Shown here: positions 8,258 to 16,225 of the stretch, one piece after another
How the letters are laid out: the number at the start of each line of letters is the position of its first letter
Numbering within the stretch: position 1 is the stretch's first letter
Translations under genes and position numbers: made by a program
Assembly (NCBI GenBank): GCA_002371375.1
Contig: DFIB01000154.1
Span: 1-27,145 of the forward strand
Direction: 5' to 3'
DNA from: Mageeibacillus sp. UBA3708
GTDB lineage: Bacteria; Bacillota; Clostridia; Saccharofermentanales; Saccharofermentanaceae
Length of the DNA: 27,145 bases
The notes under the pieces: generated by a model
The model's database searches: none
What the model was told of the DNA's origin: nothing
Seen by the model: only the letters and a program-made list of their open reading frames with translations

Positions 8258-8331
8258 GAGTACCGCAGGATGAGTGCCGCGAGATAGGTGCCGCGGGATG
8301 GAAATGCCGCGGGATGGAAGTGCCCCGTTGA
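8258..8331. repeat. Short tandem repeat, 14-16 bp units
   Basis: Five imperfect copies of a unit resembling GAGTGCCGCGGGAT lie head to tail at 8258, 8272, 8286, 8300 and 8316. They are in the gene-free stretch upstream of the TtcA-like gene, about 80 bp from its start. Units vary from 14 to 16 bp, so they are not a coding repeat. Confidence 0.75.
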
Positions 8332-8510
8332 CCTGATTATACACGATATGACAGGGATTCAGAACGGGCATATCTGCTGCCGGGTGCCGGATGTGTTCGG
8401 GAATCAGGTTAAGGCAGCCATATTATCAGGGCTGGACAACATCGTGTTTCCCGTATGGAGTCAATGATATACTGCGTGACTGTGCAAGTAGAGAATTCCG
8501 GTTTTGAATT

Positions 8511-8925
8511 GTATCCGTAAATCCGCACGGGAAGCCGGTCTGTGCATAAAAACGGATACATCCGGGGGTAATGTATCCATAAATCCGCGCGGGAAGCCGG
8601 TCTGTGCAGGAAAACGGATACATCGGGGGGGTAATGTATCCGTAAATCCGCACGGGAAGCCGGTCTGTGCATAAAAACGGATACATCCGGGGGTAATGTA
8701 TCCGTAAAACCGCACGGGAAGCCGGTCGGTGCAGGAATGTAGAGACAATCGGGGTCAATGTCTCTACATTTTGTAAAAAAGAACATACCGGTGCAGGAAT
8801 GTAGAGACATCCGGGGTCAATGTCTCTACAATTTGTAAAAACAATCACTCCGGTACAGGAATGTAGAGACAATCTCTGCACGGGAAGCCGGCCGGTGCAT
8901 AAAAACGGATACAACAGGGTGGGAT
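8511..8925. repeat. 62-bp palindromic tandem array with covarying arms
   Basis: Six units of 61-63 bp start at 8511, 8573, 8636, 8698, 8760 and 8822, and a partial unit follows to about 8925. Each boundary forms a hairpin: ACGGATACAT-9/10 nt-ATGTATCCGT at 8552-8580 (one mismatch), 8614-8643 and 8677-8705. From the fourth boundary the stem is different: AATGTAGAGACA-11 nt-TGTCTCTACATT at 8736-8770 and, slightly shorter, at 8800-8830. Loops are GGGG-rich in all. Linkers are of two types, one with GCACGGGAAGCCGGTCTGTGC and one AT-rich with TAAAAACAATCACT. Open frames cross the array on the minus strand in all three phases, because the unit lacks stops there and 62 is not a multiple of 3; I do not regard them as genes. 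Confidence 0.9.
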
Positions 8926-8945
8926 GACTAACAATATGTCCCGCA

Positions 8946-8965
8946 CCGTTTCCGCAAGGAAACGG
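8946..8965. repeat. Perfect hairpin with GCAA tetraloop
   Basis: CCGTTTCC-GCAA-GGAAACGG is a perfect 8-bp stem closed by a GNRA-type tetraloop on the plus strand. It follows the 62-bp array. The GTTTCCGCA part resembles arms in the repeat at 22914-23002. The remaining bases to 9078 hold only a 9-bp direct repeat (GTCGATCAA at 8991 and 9008) and no gene. Confidence 0.6.
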
Positions 8966-9078
8966 GATTAGGTCCGGATGGCTCATGCATGTCGATCAAC
9001 ACTTCCGGTCGATCAAGCCACTCCCGTCACTCACGTCACTCAATCCACCCAAGCTGCCACGCACTACCTGACTCTCCC

Positions 9079-9708
9079 CTACTTCTTTCCCGTCAGATAA
9101 TAAACAGCCAGTGCTGTTCTGTGGGACAGTCCTTCCCTGGCGAGGATATTTGTTATATAGTTCTTGACCGTCCCCTCAGAGATAAAGAGTTTGGCGGCGA
9201 TCTCTTTGTTGGACAGGCCGTCGGCTACTGCCCTGACGATCTCGAGTTCCCTGTCGGTATAGCCGTCGCTGACAAAGCCTTTGCCGGCGCGGATACTGCT
9301 TTCGGTAAGCGATCCGAGAAGAGTCTCCTCCATTACGCCCACGCCGTTATAGACTGACCTTATGGTCTGCTTCAGATGCTCCGGAGTGTGATTTTTGATT
9401 AGGTATCCCGATGCGCCGTTTGCCAGTGCCCTGCGGACGAGGTCGTCATCGTCAAAAGTGGTAAGTATAAGCACTTTGCCGAGTCCTTCTTCGGCAATGA
9501 TCTTCGTAGCTTCTATGCCGTCCATTACCGGCATCTGTATATCCATGAGGAAAATGTCGGGCCGGTCCCTGCGTGCTATGGCCAGAGCCTGCTGTCCGTC
9601 AGCGGCACACCCTATTACATCGAAGCCTCCGTCTGTCTCAAGTATTATCTTCATTCCTTCTCTTACGAAGTCGCTGTCGTCGGCAATAATTACTTTTATC
9701 CTGTCCAT
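9079..9708 (-). CDS. Response regulator, NarL/LuxR family
   Basis: A 209-aa response regulator. Receiver domain at about 1-120: acidic pair D10-D11, phospho-acceptor D56 in FLMDIQMPVMDG, T/K switch residues in ILTTFDDDD and SGYLIKN. LuxR-type HTH at about 145-205 (LSNKEIAAKLFISEGTVKNY). The ATG at 9706-9708 lies one base after the TGA of the kinase gene, with GGAG inside the kinase end, so translation is coupled. It is the last gene of the ABC operon and most likely controls that operon. The frame can be extended upstream but those residues fall in the kinase gene. Confidence 0.94.
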   Translation of the reverse strand: MDRIKVIIADDSDFVREGMKIILETDGGFDVIGCAADGQQALAIARRDRPDIFLMDIQMPVMDGIEATKIIAEEGLGKVLILTTFDDDDLVRRALANGASGYLIKNHTPEHLKQTIRSVYNGVGVMEETLLGSLTESSIRAGKGFVSDGYTDRELEIVRAVADGLSNKEIAAKLFISEGTVKNYITNILAREGLSHRTALAVYYLTGKK

Positions 9709-9709
9709 G

Positions 9710-10846
9710 TCATTCTCCTTGCATCGGGATAAGCATATTGACAGTGAAGCCGGCAGTCGTCTCAAAGCTCAGGACTCCTCCGGCAGAACGCATCCTCTGT
9801 CTCATTCCGGCTATGCCCATTCCGTCCGTTATATTATCACAGCCTATTCCGTCATCGGATATGCTGCACCTCACCATCTTATTCATGGCAATTATCTTGA
9901 TATTTATGTGCCTGCATCTGGAATATTTCATTGAGTTTGATATGGCCTCATAGGCATTATCCAGTATTATCTCCCACTGCTGATCAGACAGCAGCGACAT
10001 ATCGCCTTCGGTCTTAAGCTCTGCTTCAACGCCCTTGCTGCGGCAGTCCTCACACAGGTCGACGAGCTGAAGCATCGCCAGTCTCTTCTTCTCGGGTCGT
10101 TCCTTGCGGAGTATCGCTCTTATCTCATCCATTCCCGTTCTGAGCTGATCGATGACTCCCTGTACCATGCTTTCGGACCGGTCAGGGTCCTTACGCATCA
10201 GGAGCTTCACGGCTTCAAGCTGGTAGACGGAACCGTTAATGTTGTGACCGAGCTTGTCGTGAAGCGTCTGCGAGAGAGAGGCTCTCTCTTCAAGGGACCG
10301 GTTCTCCGCCATGAGCATGTTCCTCTGGAGCTCGGCTCTGGCTTCATACTCCTTGCGTTCTATGTCTTTCTTAAGTCCCTGCTCCTTGAGGGTATCCTCG
10401 AACATCTGCTTTTTGTACGGCTCGATGATAAGATTATTCTGGATATAGAACAGAGCCGTTATGGAGCATATGATTATTCTTGCTGCAGACTCTTCAGTAC
10501 CCGGGATCAATGCACAAGGTATAAGGATCAGATACCATTTGAGACCGGCTTTGAAGGCGGAGAGCACCTCAAGCACTGTCAGGAACAGGAGCGGGATGAA
10601 GCTTTTGCCCCCTATGATCAACAGCGGTACCATGATGACGGCTCCCTCCACGGAAAGAATGACCCCGGTCACTCCCGGGAACGATTCGCGAATCACCATC
10701 ACGCTCACATAAACAGCGGCAAGCAGGAGTATCAGATACGATACCCCTGCTCCACTTAAGCTTTGTATACAACAGTAGACCATAAAGGTCAGTATCAAAG
10801 CTATTCTCGTTACCGGAAAGAATATATTCTTAGCCCTGCTGTTCAT
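9710..10846 (-). CDS. Sensor histidine kinase, DesK/LiaS-type (HisKA_3)
   Basis: A 378-aa membrane histidine kinase. Residues about 10-135 form five or six membrane segments with almost no extracellular loop, so it is of the intramembrane-sensing kind. A coiled linker (about 145-190) leads to the HisKA_3 box TLHDKLGHNINGSVYQLEAV with phospho-acceptor H196. The HATPase has AISNSMKYSRC (N box), DDGIGCD and GMGIAGMRQR (G boxes). It starts 18 bp after the second permease gene, behind AAAGGAG. Placement between an exporter and the response regulator suggests it senses the exporter's substrate or state. Confidence 0.93.
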   Translation of the reverse strand: MNSRAKNIFFPVTRIALILTFMVYCCIQSLSGAGVSYLILLLAAVYVSVMVIRESFPGVTGVILSVEGAVIMVPLLIIGGKSFIPLLFLTVLEVLSAFKAGLKWYLILIPCALIPGTEESAARIIICSITALFYIQNNLIIEPYKKQMFEDTLKEQGLKKDIERKEYEARAELQRNMLMAENRSLEERASLSQTLHDKLGHNINGSVYQLEAVKLLMRKDPDRSESMVQGVIDQLRTGMDEIRAILRKERPEKKRLAMLQLVDLCEDCRSKGVEAELKTEGDMSLLSDQQWEIILDNAYEAISNSMKYSRCRHINIKIIAMNKMVRCSISDDGIGCDNITDGMGIAGMRQRMRSAGGVLSFETTAGFTVNMLIPMQGE

Positions 10847-10864
10847 GACGCTCCTTTATGAGAT

Positions 10865-12091
10865 TCATGCCTCCTGCTTCCTGAGTCTTATGCCGGCGTT
10901 GCCTATGCTTAATATTACCATCAAGTATGCGGCTGTGATACAGATAAGATATACAAATGCCTTGCTGTCCTTGACCAGGATCATCTCAACGCCCTCCATG
11001 AACCAGCGCTGGGGCATGACCAGCGAGATTGCCTTGATAAGCTTAGAACTGTCGTCCAGCGGGAAATAGAGGCCTGCAAAAAGTGATGACATGCACCATA
11101 TAGTGAAGGCAATAAAATTGGATGACATTACCTCTCCGGAGATCATTCCGAGGAACAGACTTGTTATGCTGAATATTATTCCAATCATGAAGACGATCAG
11201 GACAAATCCGGGAAGCCCGATCGAAGCGATATCCGGTTTTGTCAATGCAAGTCCGGCAGCCAGGACCGCCGTGATCATCACCGAGACGATGACTGCGCAG
11301 ACAGCTTTGGAGATGATGTATCTGATGTCTCTGCTGCCGGTGAGGCGGATCCTGGTCAGGACCATATTCTTCTGTTCTTCGATCGCCGTATGGGCGACGA
11401 ATACTCCGCAGAAGACGAAGCCGAACGTCAGGATGGAGAAAGCATACCCCATCTTCATCTTGGAATTCTCCTGTTCACGGCTCAGTTCACGCTCACCGGA
11501 AGCAGCGATCTTGACGGTTTCCTTGCGCGGAAGGCTGTCTCTTACATTGCTGATACTGCTGACGTCGCCGGCAAGCATCATTTCGCCGAGCTCGAGCTTT
11601 ATGTCGTTCACAAAGAGCTCCGATCTCGAATCGTCGGACAGCACTGCTATCCTGACCGCTTCACCCGTCCTGCCTTCTCTTACCAGCGCATCGAAATCCG
11701 GGCTTATGTAGAGAACCGCGCCCATCCTGTCGTTCATCGCATCATATCTGATACGCTCCCCGAGAGATACGTCAGTCATGTCCGGAACCTGTGCCCGGCA
11801 GACCGTATACATTCCGTTACCGGCCAGGTCCTGAAGAAGAAGCCCGCTCAATTCACTTCCTGATGCATCATATACTTTCACGGCGAAAGAAGCAGCTCCT
11901 CCGTAATATGCGACCTTCTCATCCGCTTCGATCTGAACGATCTCATGTCTCTCCGAGGGAGTGTCGACTATCGAATAGTTCATGTCAACGTTCATGATCA
12001 GGATGGATATCGCAGGTGCTATCAGGAGGAAGAACCAGAAGGCCTTATTCCTGAACAGGAGTTTAAATGTTGATCTGATCAATGTTGTCAT
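10865..12091 (-). CDS. ABC-2 type transporter permease
   Basis: A 408-aa permease of the ABC2_membrane_3 type. One N-terminal membrane helix (about 18-34), a long outer domain of about 180 residues, then five or six helices from about residue 215 to 405. Its ATG overlaps the TGA of the preceding permease by four bases (ATGA), so the two are coupled and likely form a heterodimer. The large outer domain fits exporters of lipids, peptides or drugs (NatB/YhgE-like layout). Substrate not deducible. Confidence 0.9.
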   Translation of the reverse strand: MTTLIRSTFKLLFRNKAFWFFLLIAPAISILIMNVDMNYSIVDTPSERHEIVQIEADEKVAYYGGAASFAVKVYDASGSELSGLLLQDLAGNGMYTVCRAQVPDMTDVSLGERIRYDAMNDRMGAVLYISPDFDALVREGRTGEAVRIAVLSDDSRSELFVNDIKLELGEMMLAGDVSSISNVRDSLPRKETVKIAASGERELSREQENSKMKMGYAFSILTFGFVFCGVFVAHTAIEEQKNMVLTRIRLTGSRDIRYIISKAVCAVIVSVMITAVLAAGLALTKPDIASIGLPGFVLIVFMIGIIFSITSLFLGMISGEVMSSNFIAFTIWCMSSLFAGLYFPLDDSSKLIKAISLVMPQRWFMEGVEMILVKDSKAFVYLICITAAYLMVILSIGNAGIRLRKQEA

Positions 12092-13176
12092 GCTTTGCCT
12101 CTCTTTCGTATTGTGCCTGCCAGCACGGCTGCCGCCGAGCAGATTATTGTCATTGCGGCGGAGATCAGTATGGACTTGCCGGCATAATCCGTCCTGCCCA
12201 TCGAGGACAGTTCGACAAGCGACCTGTTGCCGTAATATATGGGTGACAGTTTCTTCAGATACTCAGGGTGCCCCGAGAACAGGTAGGTCTCAAATGATCC
12301 GCCGACAAAACCGGCAAACCAGACGATACCGAAGGTAAGGACGATCGTCAGAACAATATTGTCGGTGATCGAATAGATCATCAGGCCCATAGCGATCGCT
12401 GCCAGTATCATCATCGCAACGATCAGAACGGACAAAGGAATATTGCCCCAGCGGATACCGAACATCATGATGGAGATGACGGCAGCCATTCCGATCCCTG
12501 CCGCAACGACTGCAGTTGCCGGAATAAACTTGGACAGGTAGATCTTGAATTCGGAGAGGCCTGCCAGACGGAACTTCTGTATTATCTTAAATTTCTTCTC
12601 GTTATTGACTATACCTGCCACGCATACGATCCCGCACCAGAGAAAGTAAACCGTCTCAACGATACCATAGTAATCAGTGGCATTCACAGCCGGCATGTGT
12701 TCGGGACGGGTGACTGTAAGAGCGACGTCAGGCACTGCCGAACCATTCCGGTAAGCAAGCATATTTGTCTCGATGTTCTTCTCAAAGGAAGTCATCATGT
12801 ACTCAAGTATCTTGCCTTCCGTCTCATGTTCAGAGCTCTTTATGATTGAGCAGGAGTCTTCACCAAGCTCAACAAAGCCCGCTATATCGCCATTTCTGAT
12901 CAGTTCTTCTGCGTCGCCTTCAGCGTATTCAACAAAGCTGACGCCGCTGTCCTCCGCCGCTTTCTTCAGTTCATCAAAGTACGGAGCCATCGGGCTGCCG
13001 TCAGATATCCTGTAGCCGGCCTTGAAATCTCCCGCTTCCTCATACGATGCCATCAGCGAGCTGAAGGCCGAGGACAGTACCGCTATCAGAATGATGGGCG
13101 TAACCACGAGCAGTATCACGTTTATCGAGCTGCGGCACATCAGTTTTGCATAATTCTTGATAACATAAAAGATCAT
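12088..13176 (-). CDS. ABC-2 type transporter permease
   Basis: A 362-aa permease with the same plan as its partner: a first helix at about 18-38, an outer domain to about residue 165, then about five helices. The sequence NNEKKFKIIQKFRLAGLSEFKIYLSK before the second helix is the coupling region found in ABC-2 permeases (xKxxGxxxxxxxxxK). It begins one base after the stop of the ATPase gene (TGA-T-ATG on the minus strand) and overlaps the next permease by four bases. Together with the ATPase they make a complete exporter. Confidence 0.9.
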   Translation of the reverse strand: MIFYVIKNYAKLMCRSSINVILLVVTPIILIAVLSSAFSSLMASYEEAGDFKAGYRISDGSPMAPYFDELKKAAEDSGVSFVEYAEGDAEELIRNGDIAGFVELGEDSCSIIKSSEHETEGKILEYMMTSFEKNIETNMLAYRNGSAVPDVALTVTRPEHMPAVNATDYYGIVETVYFLWCGIVCVAGIVNNEKKFKIIQKFRLAGLSEFKIYLSKFIPATAVVAAGIGMAAVISIMMFGIRWGNIPLSVLIVAMMILAAIAMGLMIYSITDNIVLTIVLTFGIVWFAGFVGGSFETYLFSGHPEYLKKLSPIYYGNRSLVELSSMGRTDYAGKSILISAAMTIICSAAAVLAGTIRKRGKA

Positions 13177-13177
13177 A

Positions 13178-13930
13178 TCAGATGTCCCTCAGTTTCTTTC
13201 CGGTAAGTGTAAGGAATACTTCCTCGAGTGTGATGGAGGATGTGTCATCGACAACAAGCTTCTTCAGTTCTTCGGATGTTCCGGAAGCGATTATCTTGCC
13301 GTTATCCATTATCGCGATCCTTGTGCAGATCGCTTCAACTTCCTCCATGTAATGGCTGGTGTATATGACCGTGGTGCCGTTCTTGTTGGACTCCTTGATC
13401 TTGTCGAGGATGAAGTTGCGTGACTGGGGATCTATGCCTACAGTTGGCTCATCAAATATCAGGAGGTCCGGGTGATGACCGATCGCACATGCGATGTTGA
13501 GACGCCTTTTCATGCCGCCGGAGAACTTACCGGCATACTCGTTCCTCTTCTCAAGAAGTCCCACATAGTCAAGTGATTCATCGATAGCTTTTTTGAGTTC
13601 GGCACCCTTGATTCCGTACAGTGATGTGAACAGCTCAACATTCTCCCATGCCTTGAGCTTGTTGTGGATCGCCAGATCCTGGGGGATGAATCCGAGCCTT
13701 CTGAGGAGCTCGCGGCTGTTCTTCTTCATGTCCTTGCCAAGAAACTCGACGCTTCCGAGAGTGGGACGGACTATGTTGCAGATCATGTTCATCGTTGTGC
13801 TCTTGCCGGCGCCGTTCGGACCCAGCAGGCCGAAGATCTCACCCTTGCGGATCTCGAGATTAAGATTATCAACGACTATCCTGTTGTCGTATTTCTTGGT
13901 AAGGTCTTTTGTCCTTAAGATTACTTCCAT
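13178..13930 (-). CDS. ABC transporter ATP-binding protein
   Basis: A 250-aa ATPase of the drug/natrium exporter (CcmA/NatA-like) class. Walker A GPNGAGKST at 37-45, Q-loop in LGFIPQDLAIHN, signature FSGGMKRRLNIA, Walker B LLIFDEPTVGIDP, and the H-loop in YTSHYMEE. The start at 13928-13930 follows AAAGGAG with 8 bases between; upstream in-frame residues are not family-like. It is first in a five-gene operon with two permeases, a kinase and a response regulator. A palindrome at 14016-14027 upstream is a candidate operator. Confidence 0.95.
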   Translation of the reverse strand: MEVILRTKDLTKKYDNRIVVDNLNLEIRKGEIFGLLGPNGAGKSTTMNMICNIVRPTLGSVEFLGKDMKKNSRELLRRLGFIPQDLAIHNKLKAWENVELFTSLYGIKGAELKKAIDESLDYVGLLEKRNEYAGKFSGGMKRRLNIACAIGHHPDLLIFDEPTVGIDPQSRNFILDKIKESNKNGTTVIYTSHYMEEVEAICTRIAIMDNGKIIASGTSEELKKLVVDDTSSITLEEVFLTLTGKKLRDI

Positions 13931-14015
13931 TACAAAATCTCCTTTGGTTTTCATCTGCCATGATAATACCAACAGGAGATCATGTCTTGTAGTGAGAAAA
14001 GGCAGATTGTCTATA

Positions 14016-14027
14016 TGACTTTAGTCA
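14016..14027. promoter_or_regulatory. Candidate operator upstream of the ABC/two-component operon
   Basis: TGACT-TT-AGTCA is an inverted repeat about 85 bp upstream of the ATPase start codon. LuxR-type response regulators bind short inverted repeats of this size, so it may be the site used by the regulator at the end of the operon. It overlaps the stop codon region of the HAD gene. Site function is inference; I find no convincing -35/-10 pair in the 94-bp gap. Confidence 0.4.
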
Positions 14028-14753
14028 CATCATGTGATCTGCGGATGACCACTTCTTGAGGACCTCGTACAGTTCATCATATGAAGAAGCACAGTAATCA
14101 ATATCATATTTATTCACCGCCGCTTCGATGTCTCCCTGCGGCATGAACCACACGGAGGCAAGTGACGAATTCTGAGCGCCGAGCATATCGGATGTGAGCG
14201 AATCGCCGATGACGATGCATGTCTCCTTAGGCTCACCTACCCCTTCCAGCACCATATCAAAAAACTCCGCCGACGGCTTGGCAACGCCCATCCATTCGCT
14301 GACATAGACCTTCTCCAGATATTTATCAAGCCCCGTGGATCTGATCCTTCCCTCGGCATTGACCGTCGCACCGTTTGAAATAATATAGCATCTTGCATCT
14401 TTGATACCCTCACGCAGCTTTATCATGAACTCGAGTGCACCATCCATCAGTATTCCGTTCCGGGACATTGTGTAAATAAAATCACTGTTGACCTTGAGCG
14501 GATCGAGATCCCGGCTGCCGCCTCCGCAGTATTCGAATATGTCCGTGAACCTTCTGATAAACAACTCCTTTCTGGATATAGTCCCCTTCTCTATCTCAAG
14601 CCAGAGCCGCTTATTGAGCTCCTTGAAATGAACATAGCAGTCTTCGGTAAACTTAAGACCACACGCAGTGATAACAATCTCCAGCGCCTTGCGCTCAGTC
14701 GAGTGGAAATCAAGAAGTGTCTGATCGAGATCAAAGAGAAAATTGTGATGCAT
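14025..14753 (-). CDS. HAD-IA hydrolase, YjjG-like nucleotidase
   Basis: A 242-aa HAD-superfamily phosphatase matching the YjjG type of noncanonical pyrimidine nucleotidase, which cleaves damaged or abnormal dNMPs. Motif I is F-D-L-D-Q-T (catalytic Asp 8 and 10 from the chosen ATG), motif II IISNGAT, motif III lysine in MGVAKPSAEFF, motif IV IGDSLTSDM. The ATG at 14751-14753 has GGAG four bases upstream; a GTG at 14766-14768 would add five residues but lacks a ribosome site. The 60-aa membrane protein gene ends 18 bases upstream of this ATG, so the pair is probably one transcript. The exact substrate is a family-level inference. Confidence 0.85.
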   Translation of the reverse strand: MHHNFLFDLDQTLLDFHSTERKALEIVITACGLKFTEDCYVHFKELNKRLWLEIEKGTISRKELFIRRFTDIFEYCGGGSRDLDPLKVNSDFIYTMSRNGILMDGALEFMIKLREGIKDARCYIISNGATVNAEGRIRSTGLDKYLEKVYVSEWMGVAKPSAEFFDMVLEGVGEPKETCIVIGDSLTSDMLGAQNSSLASVWFMPQGDIEAAVNKYDIDYCASSYDELYEVLKKWSSADHMM

Positions 14754-14771
14754 AAGGCTCCGTAGCACCTG

Positions 14772-14954
14772 CTATCTGCGTTGTCTTTTGTTCAATTCGA
14801 TTATGACAAGTATTATCAGTGTGATGCTGCAGATAACGGCTGTAAAACCCAATATTATCCGGATAACAGGATTCAGCGACGGCATACTGAAAGATACCAT
14901 GATGGCAAAGAAAGAGATAAATGCAAGAACTTTCATCGGTGCGGTTGTTTCCAT
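14772..14954 (-). CDS. Small two-helix membrane protein
   Basis: A 60-aa protein with two hydrophobic segments (about 8-26 and 31-52) and a basic C-terminal tail (NKRQRR). I do not recognise the family. GAGGATAAAACA before the ATG supports translation, and the close spacing to the HAD gene suggests cotranscription. A TACAAT sequence about 40 bases upstream on the minus strand could be its -10. Function unknown. Confidence 0.65.
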   Translation of the reverse strand: METTAPMKVLAFISFFAIMVSFSMPSLNPVIRIILGFTAVICSITLIILVIIELNKRQRR

Positions 14955-15041
14955 TGTTTTATCCTCGATGGTATAGGTTAGTTATATTGTAGCAGAAAGT
15001 TGATGTGTTGGGAGAAGGAGTGTTGGGAGAGGATGTGATTA

Positions 15042-15096
15042 GTACGCAGACTATTTGTGCAGGTAAAATTTTTAGCGGAACATTTACACTGCGTAC
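15042..15096. repeat. Inverted repeat GTACGCAG/CTGCGTAC, copy of the element at 14-77
   Basis: GTACGCAGACTA starts at 15042, and TTTACACTGCGTAC ends at 15096. The inner ACGCAG-to-CTGCGT distance is 45 bases, against 46 at the window start, and both copies have ACTA after the first arm and TTTA before the second. CGGAACA precedes the right arm here and also occurs at position 1. Just upstream a 10-bp direct repeat TGTTGGGAGA occurs twice with a 15-bp period (15006, 15021). The stretch 14955-15335 has no gene. Confidence 0.6.
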
Positions 15097-15159
15097 AGAG
15101 AACACATGCCGGACTGCTTGCTGCTGTTACCTCATGCTCACTCACACCTTCCTTCACCG

Positions 15160-15323
15160 TTTCCGAAGAAAACAGGCATTCCTTCCGAAGAAATTTCGGA
15201 AAGATCTCAGATTATTGCGGAATCCGAAGAATTTCAGTTTTCTTCCGAATTTTCTTCGGAAAAATATTAAAATCCTTTGGAAACAGGATTCAGGCGGTCG
15301 ATCCGGTCAGCCGTCGGCTGACC
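15160..15323. repeat. 60-bp period palindromic repeat plus 19-bp palindrome
   Basis: TCCGAAG arms at 15162 and 15223 (61 bp apart) alternate with TTCGGAAA arms at 15195 and 15255 (60 bp apart). TTCCGAA also recurs at 15183 and 15243. So this is about two tandem units of 60-61 bp made of complementary arms. Its start and its end (AAAAAT-ATTAAAATCC and GGAAACAGG) match the repeat at 22914-23002. A perfect palindrome GGTCAGCCG-T-CGGCTGACC follows at 15305-15323. The element lies directly behind the LysR gene on its downstream side and might end its transcript, although no clean hairpin-plus-T-run is visible. Confidence 0.65.
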
Positions 15324-15335
15324 TGCCAACCTGCC

Positions 15336-16211
15336 TCAACTGAACGAGTTCCTTACCTGTTCGAGAAATTTTCCCGCTATAGGTGTAAATGTCTGGTACT
15401 TATTCCATATCAGATACAGCTTTGTCTCCTGCTTAGGCGAGAGCGGCCTGAACACAAGATCATTCTCTTCTGAACAGTCAATAAGATGTTCAAATGTGAG
15501 GAGAATTCCGAGGCCTTCCTTGGCAAACATCGAAGCATTATAGGACAGTCTGAATGACCCCTCAAGATGGAGCTCATGATAATACTCTCCTGCCCATTCG
15601 GGAATCTCGATATTCCAGCTCTGTTCCGAGCAGTAGAGCGGCTGACCGATGAGGTCGTTGACCCTGATACTCTTCTTTTTTGCCAGTGGATGGGACCGGA
15701 GCATTACAACTCCCCATCTGTCAGAACTCGGGAAAACTGCATATTCATACTTTTCCTTATTCGGAGTCTCACATATCACAGCAAAATCAAGCAGCCCTTT
15801 GTCAAGCTTCTCCGTAACCTGTTCAGTATCGCCGCTTGTTATATGGTATGTAAATGAAGGGTAACGGTCCTTGAGCTTCTTTATCTCCCGCGCAAGCAGT
15901 CTGATCTGATATGATTCCGCCAGTCCCAGATAGATATCTCCGCCTGTTATGTCGTCGAGGGATACAAACTCCTGCTCGATCTTATCAGCCATTGCGATAA
16001 GGTCTTCGGCACGGTCGCGGAGCAGCATGCCTTCATCTGTAAGCTTGATGGAGAAGCTACGTCTTGTAAAGAGCTTCTTGCCGAGTTCCTCTTCAAGAGA
16101 CTTCAATGCTTTGGACAATGTAGGCTGTGTCACGTGCAGTATCTCTGCCGCATGCGACATATTCTCTTCCCTGGCAACTGCAAGAAAATAGCGCAGATTC
16201 TTGATCTCCAT
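15336..16211 (-). CDS. LysR family transcriptional regulator
   Basis: A 291-aa LysR regulator. N-terminal winged HTH at 1-60 (MEIKNLRYFLAVAREENMSH, then VTQPTLSKALKSLEEELGKKLF), followed by the substrate-binding domain from about residue 90 (GDIYLGLAES). It is divergent from the gene for the 76-aa protein and the cyclophilin-like/flavodoxin genes across a 125-bp gap with GATATTC-type inverted repeats, the usual arrangement for a LysR regulator and its target operon. A redox or xenobiotic signal is plausible from the flavodoxin neighbour but not shown. Confidence 0.94.
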   Translation of the reverse strand: MEIKNLRYFLAVAREENMSHAAEILHVTQPTLSKALKSLEEELGKKLFTRRSFSIKLTDEGMLLRDRAEDLIAMADKIEQEFVSLDDITGGDIYLGLAESYQIRLLAREIKKLKDRYPSFTYHITSGDTEQVTEKLDKGLLDFAVICETPNKEKYEYAVFPSSDRWGVVMLRSHPLAKKKSIRVNDLIGQPLYCSEQSWNIEIPEWAGEYYHELHLEGSFRLSYNASMFAKEGLGILLTFEHLIDCSEENDLVFRPLSPKQETKLYLIWNKYQTFTPIAGKFLEQVRNSFS

Positions 16212-16225
16212 AGATACCTCCCCAT

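Noticed and set aside
8511..8925. CRISPR array
   Set aside because: No constant repeat with unique spacers: whole 62-bp units are alike, arms vary in pairs, and no cas gene is near.
8511..8925. Integron attC array
   Set aside because: Units are about 60 bp and palindromic, but there are no cassette genes between them and no integrase or core-site sequences that I can recognise.
8409..8986. Overlapping minus-strand frames of 95-186 codons with repeated peptides such as YPFLCTDRLPVRIYGYI
   Set aside because: They come from the 62-bp DNA repeat, which has no stop on that strand in any phase. Since 62 is not a multiple of 3, the same peptide appears in all three frames. No ribosome site and no family match.
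11390..11863. 157-codon plus-strand frame opposite the ABC-2 permease
   Set aside because: Shadow of a gene in a tightly packed operon; no start signal.
15305..15323. GGTCAGCCG/CGGCTGACC palindrome as terminator of the LysR gene
   Set aside because: No T-run follows on the minus strand and the loop is too small; kept as part of the repeat.
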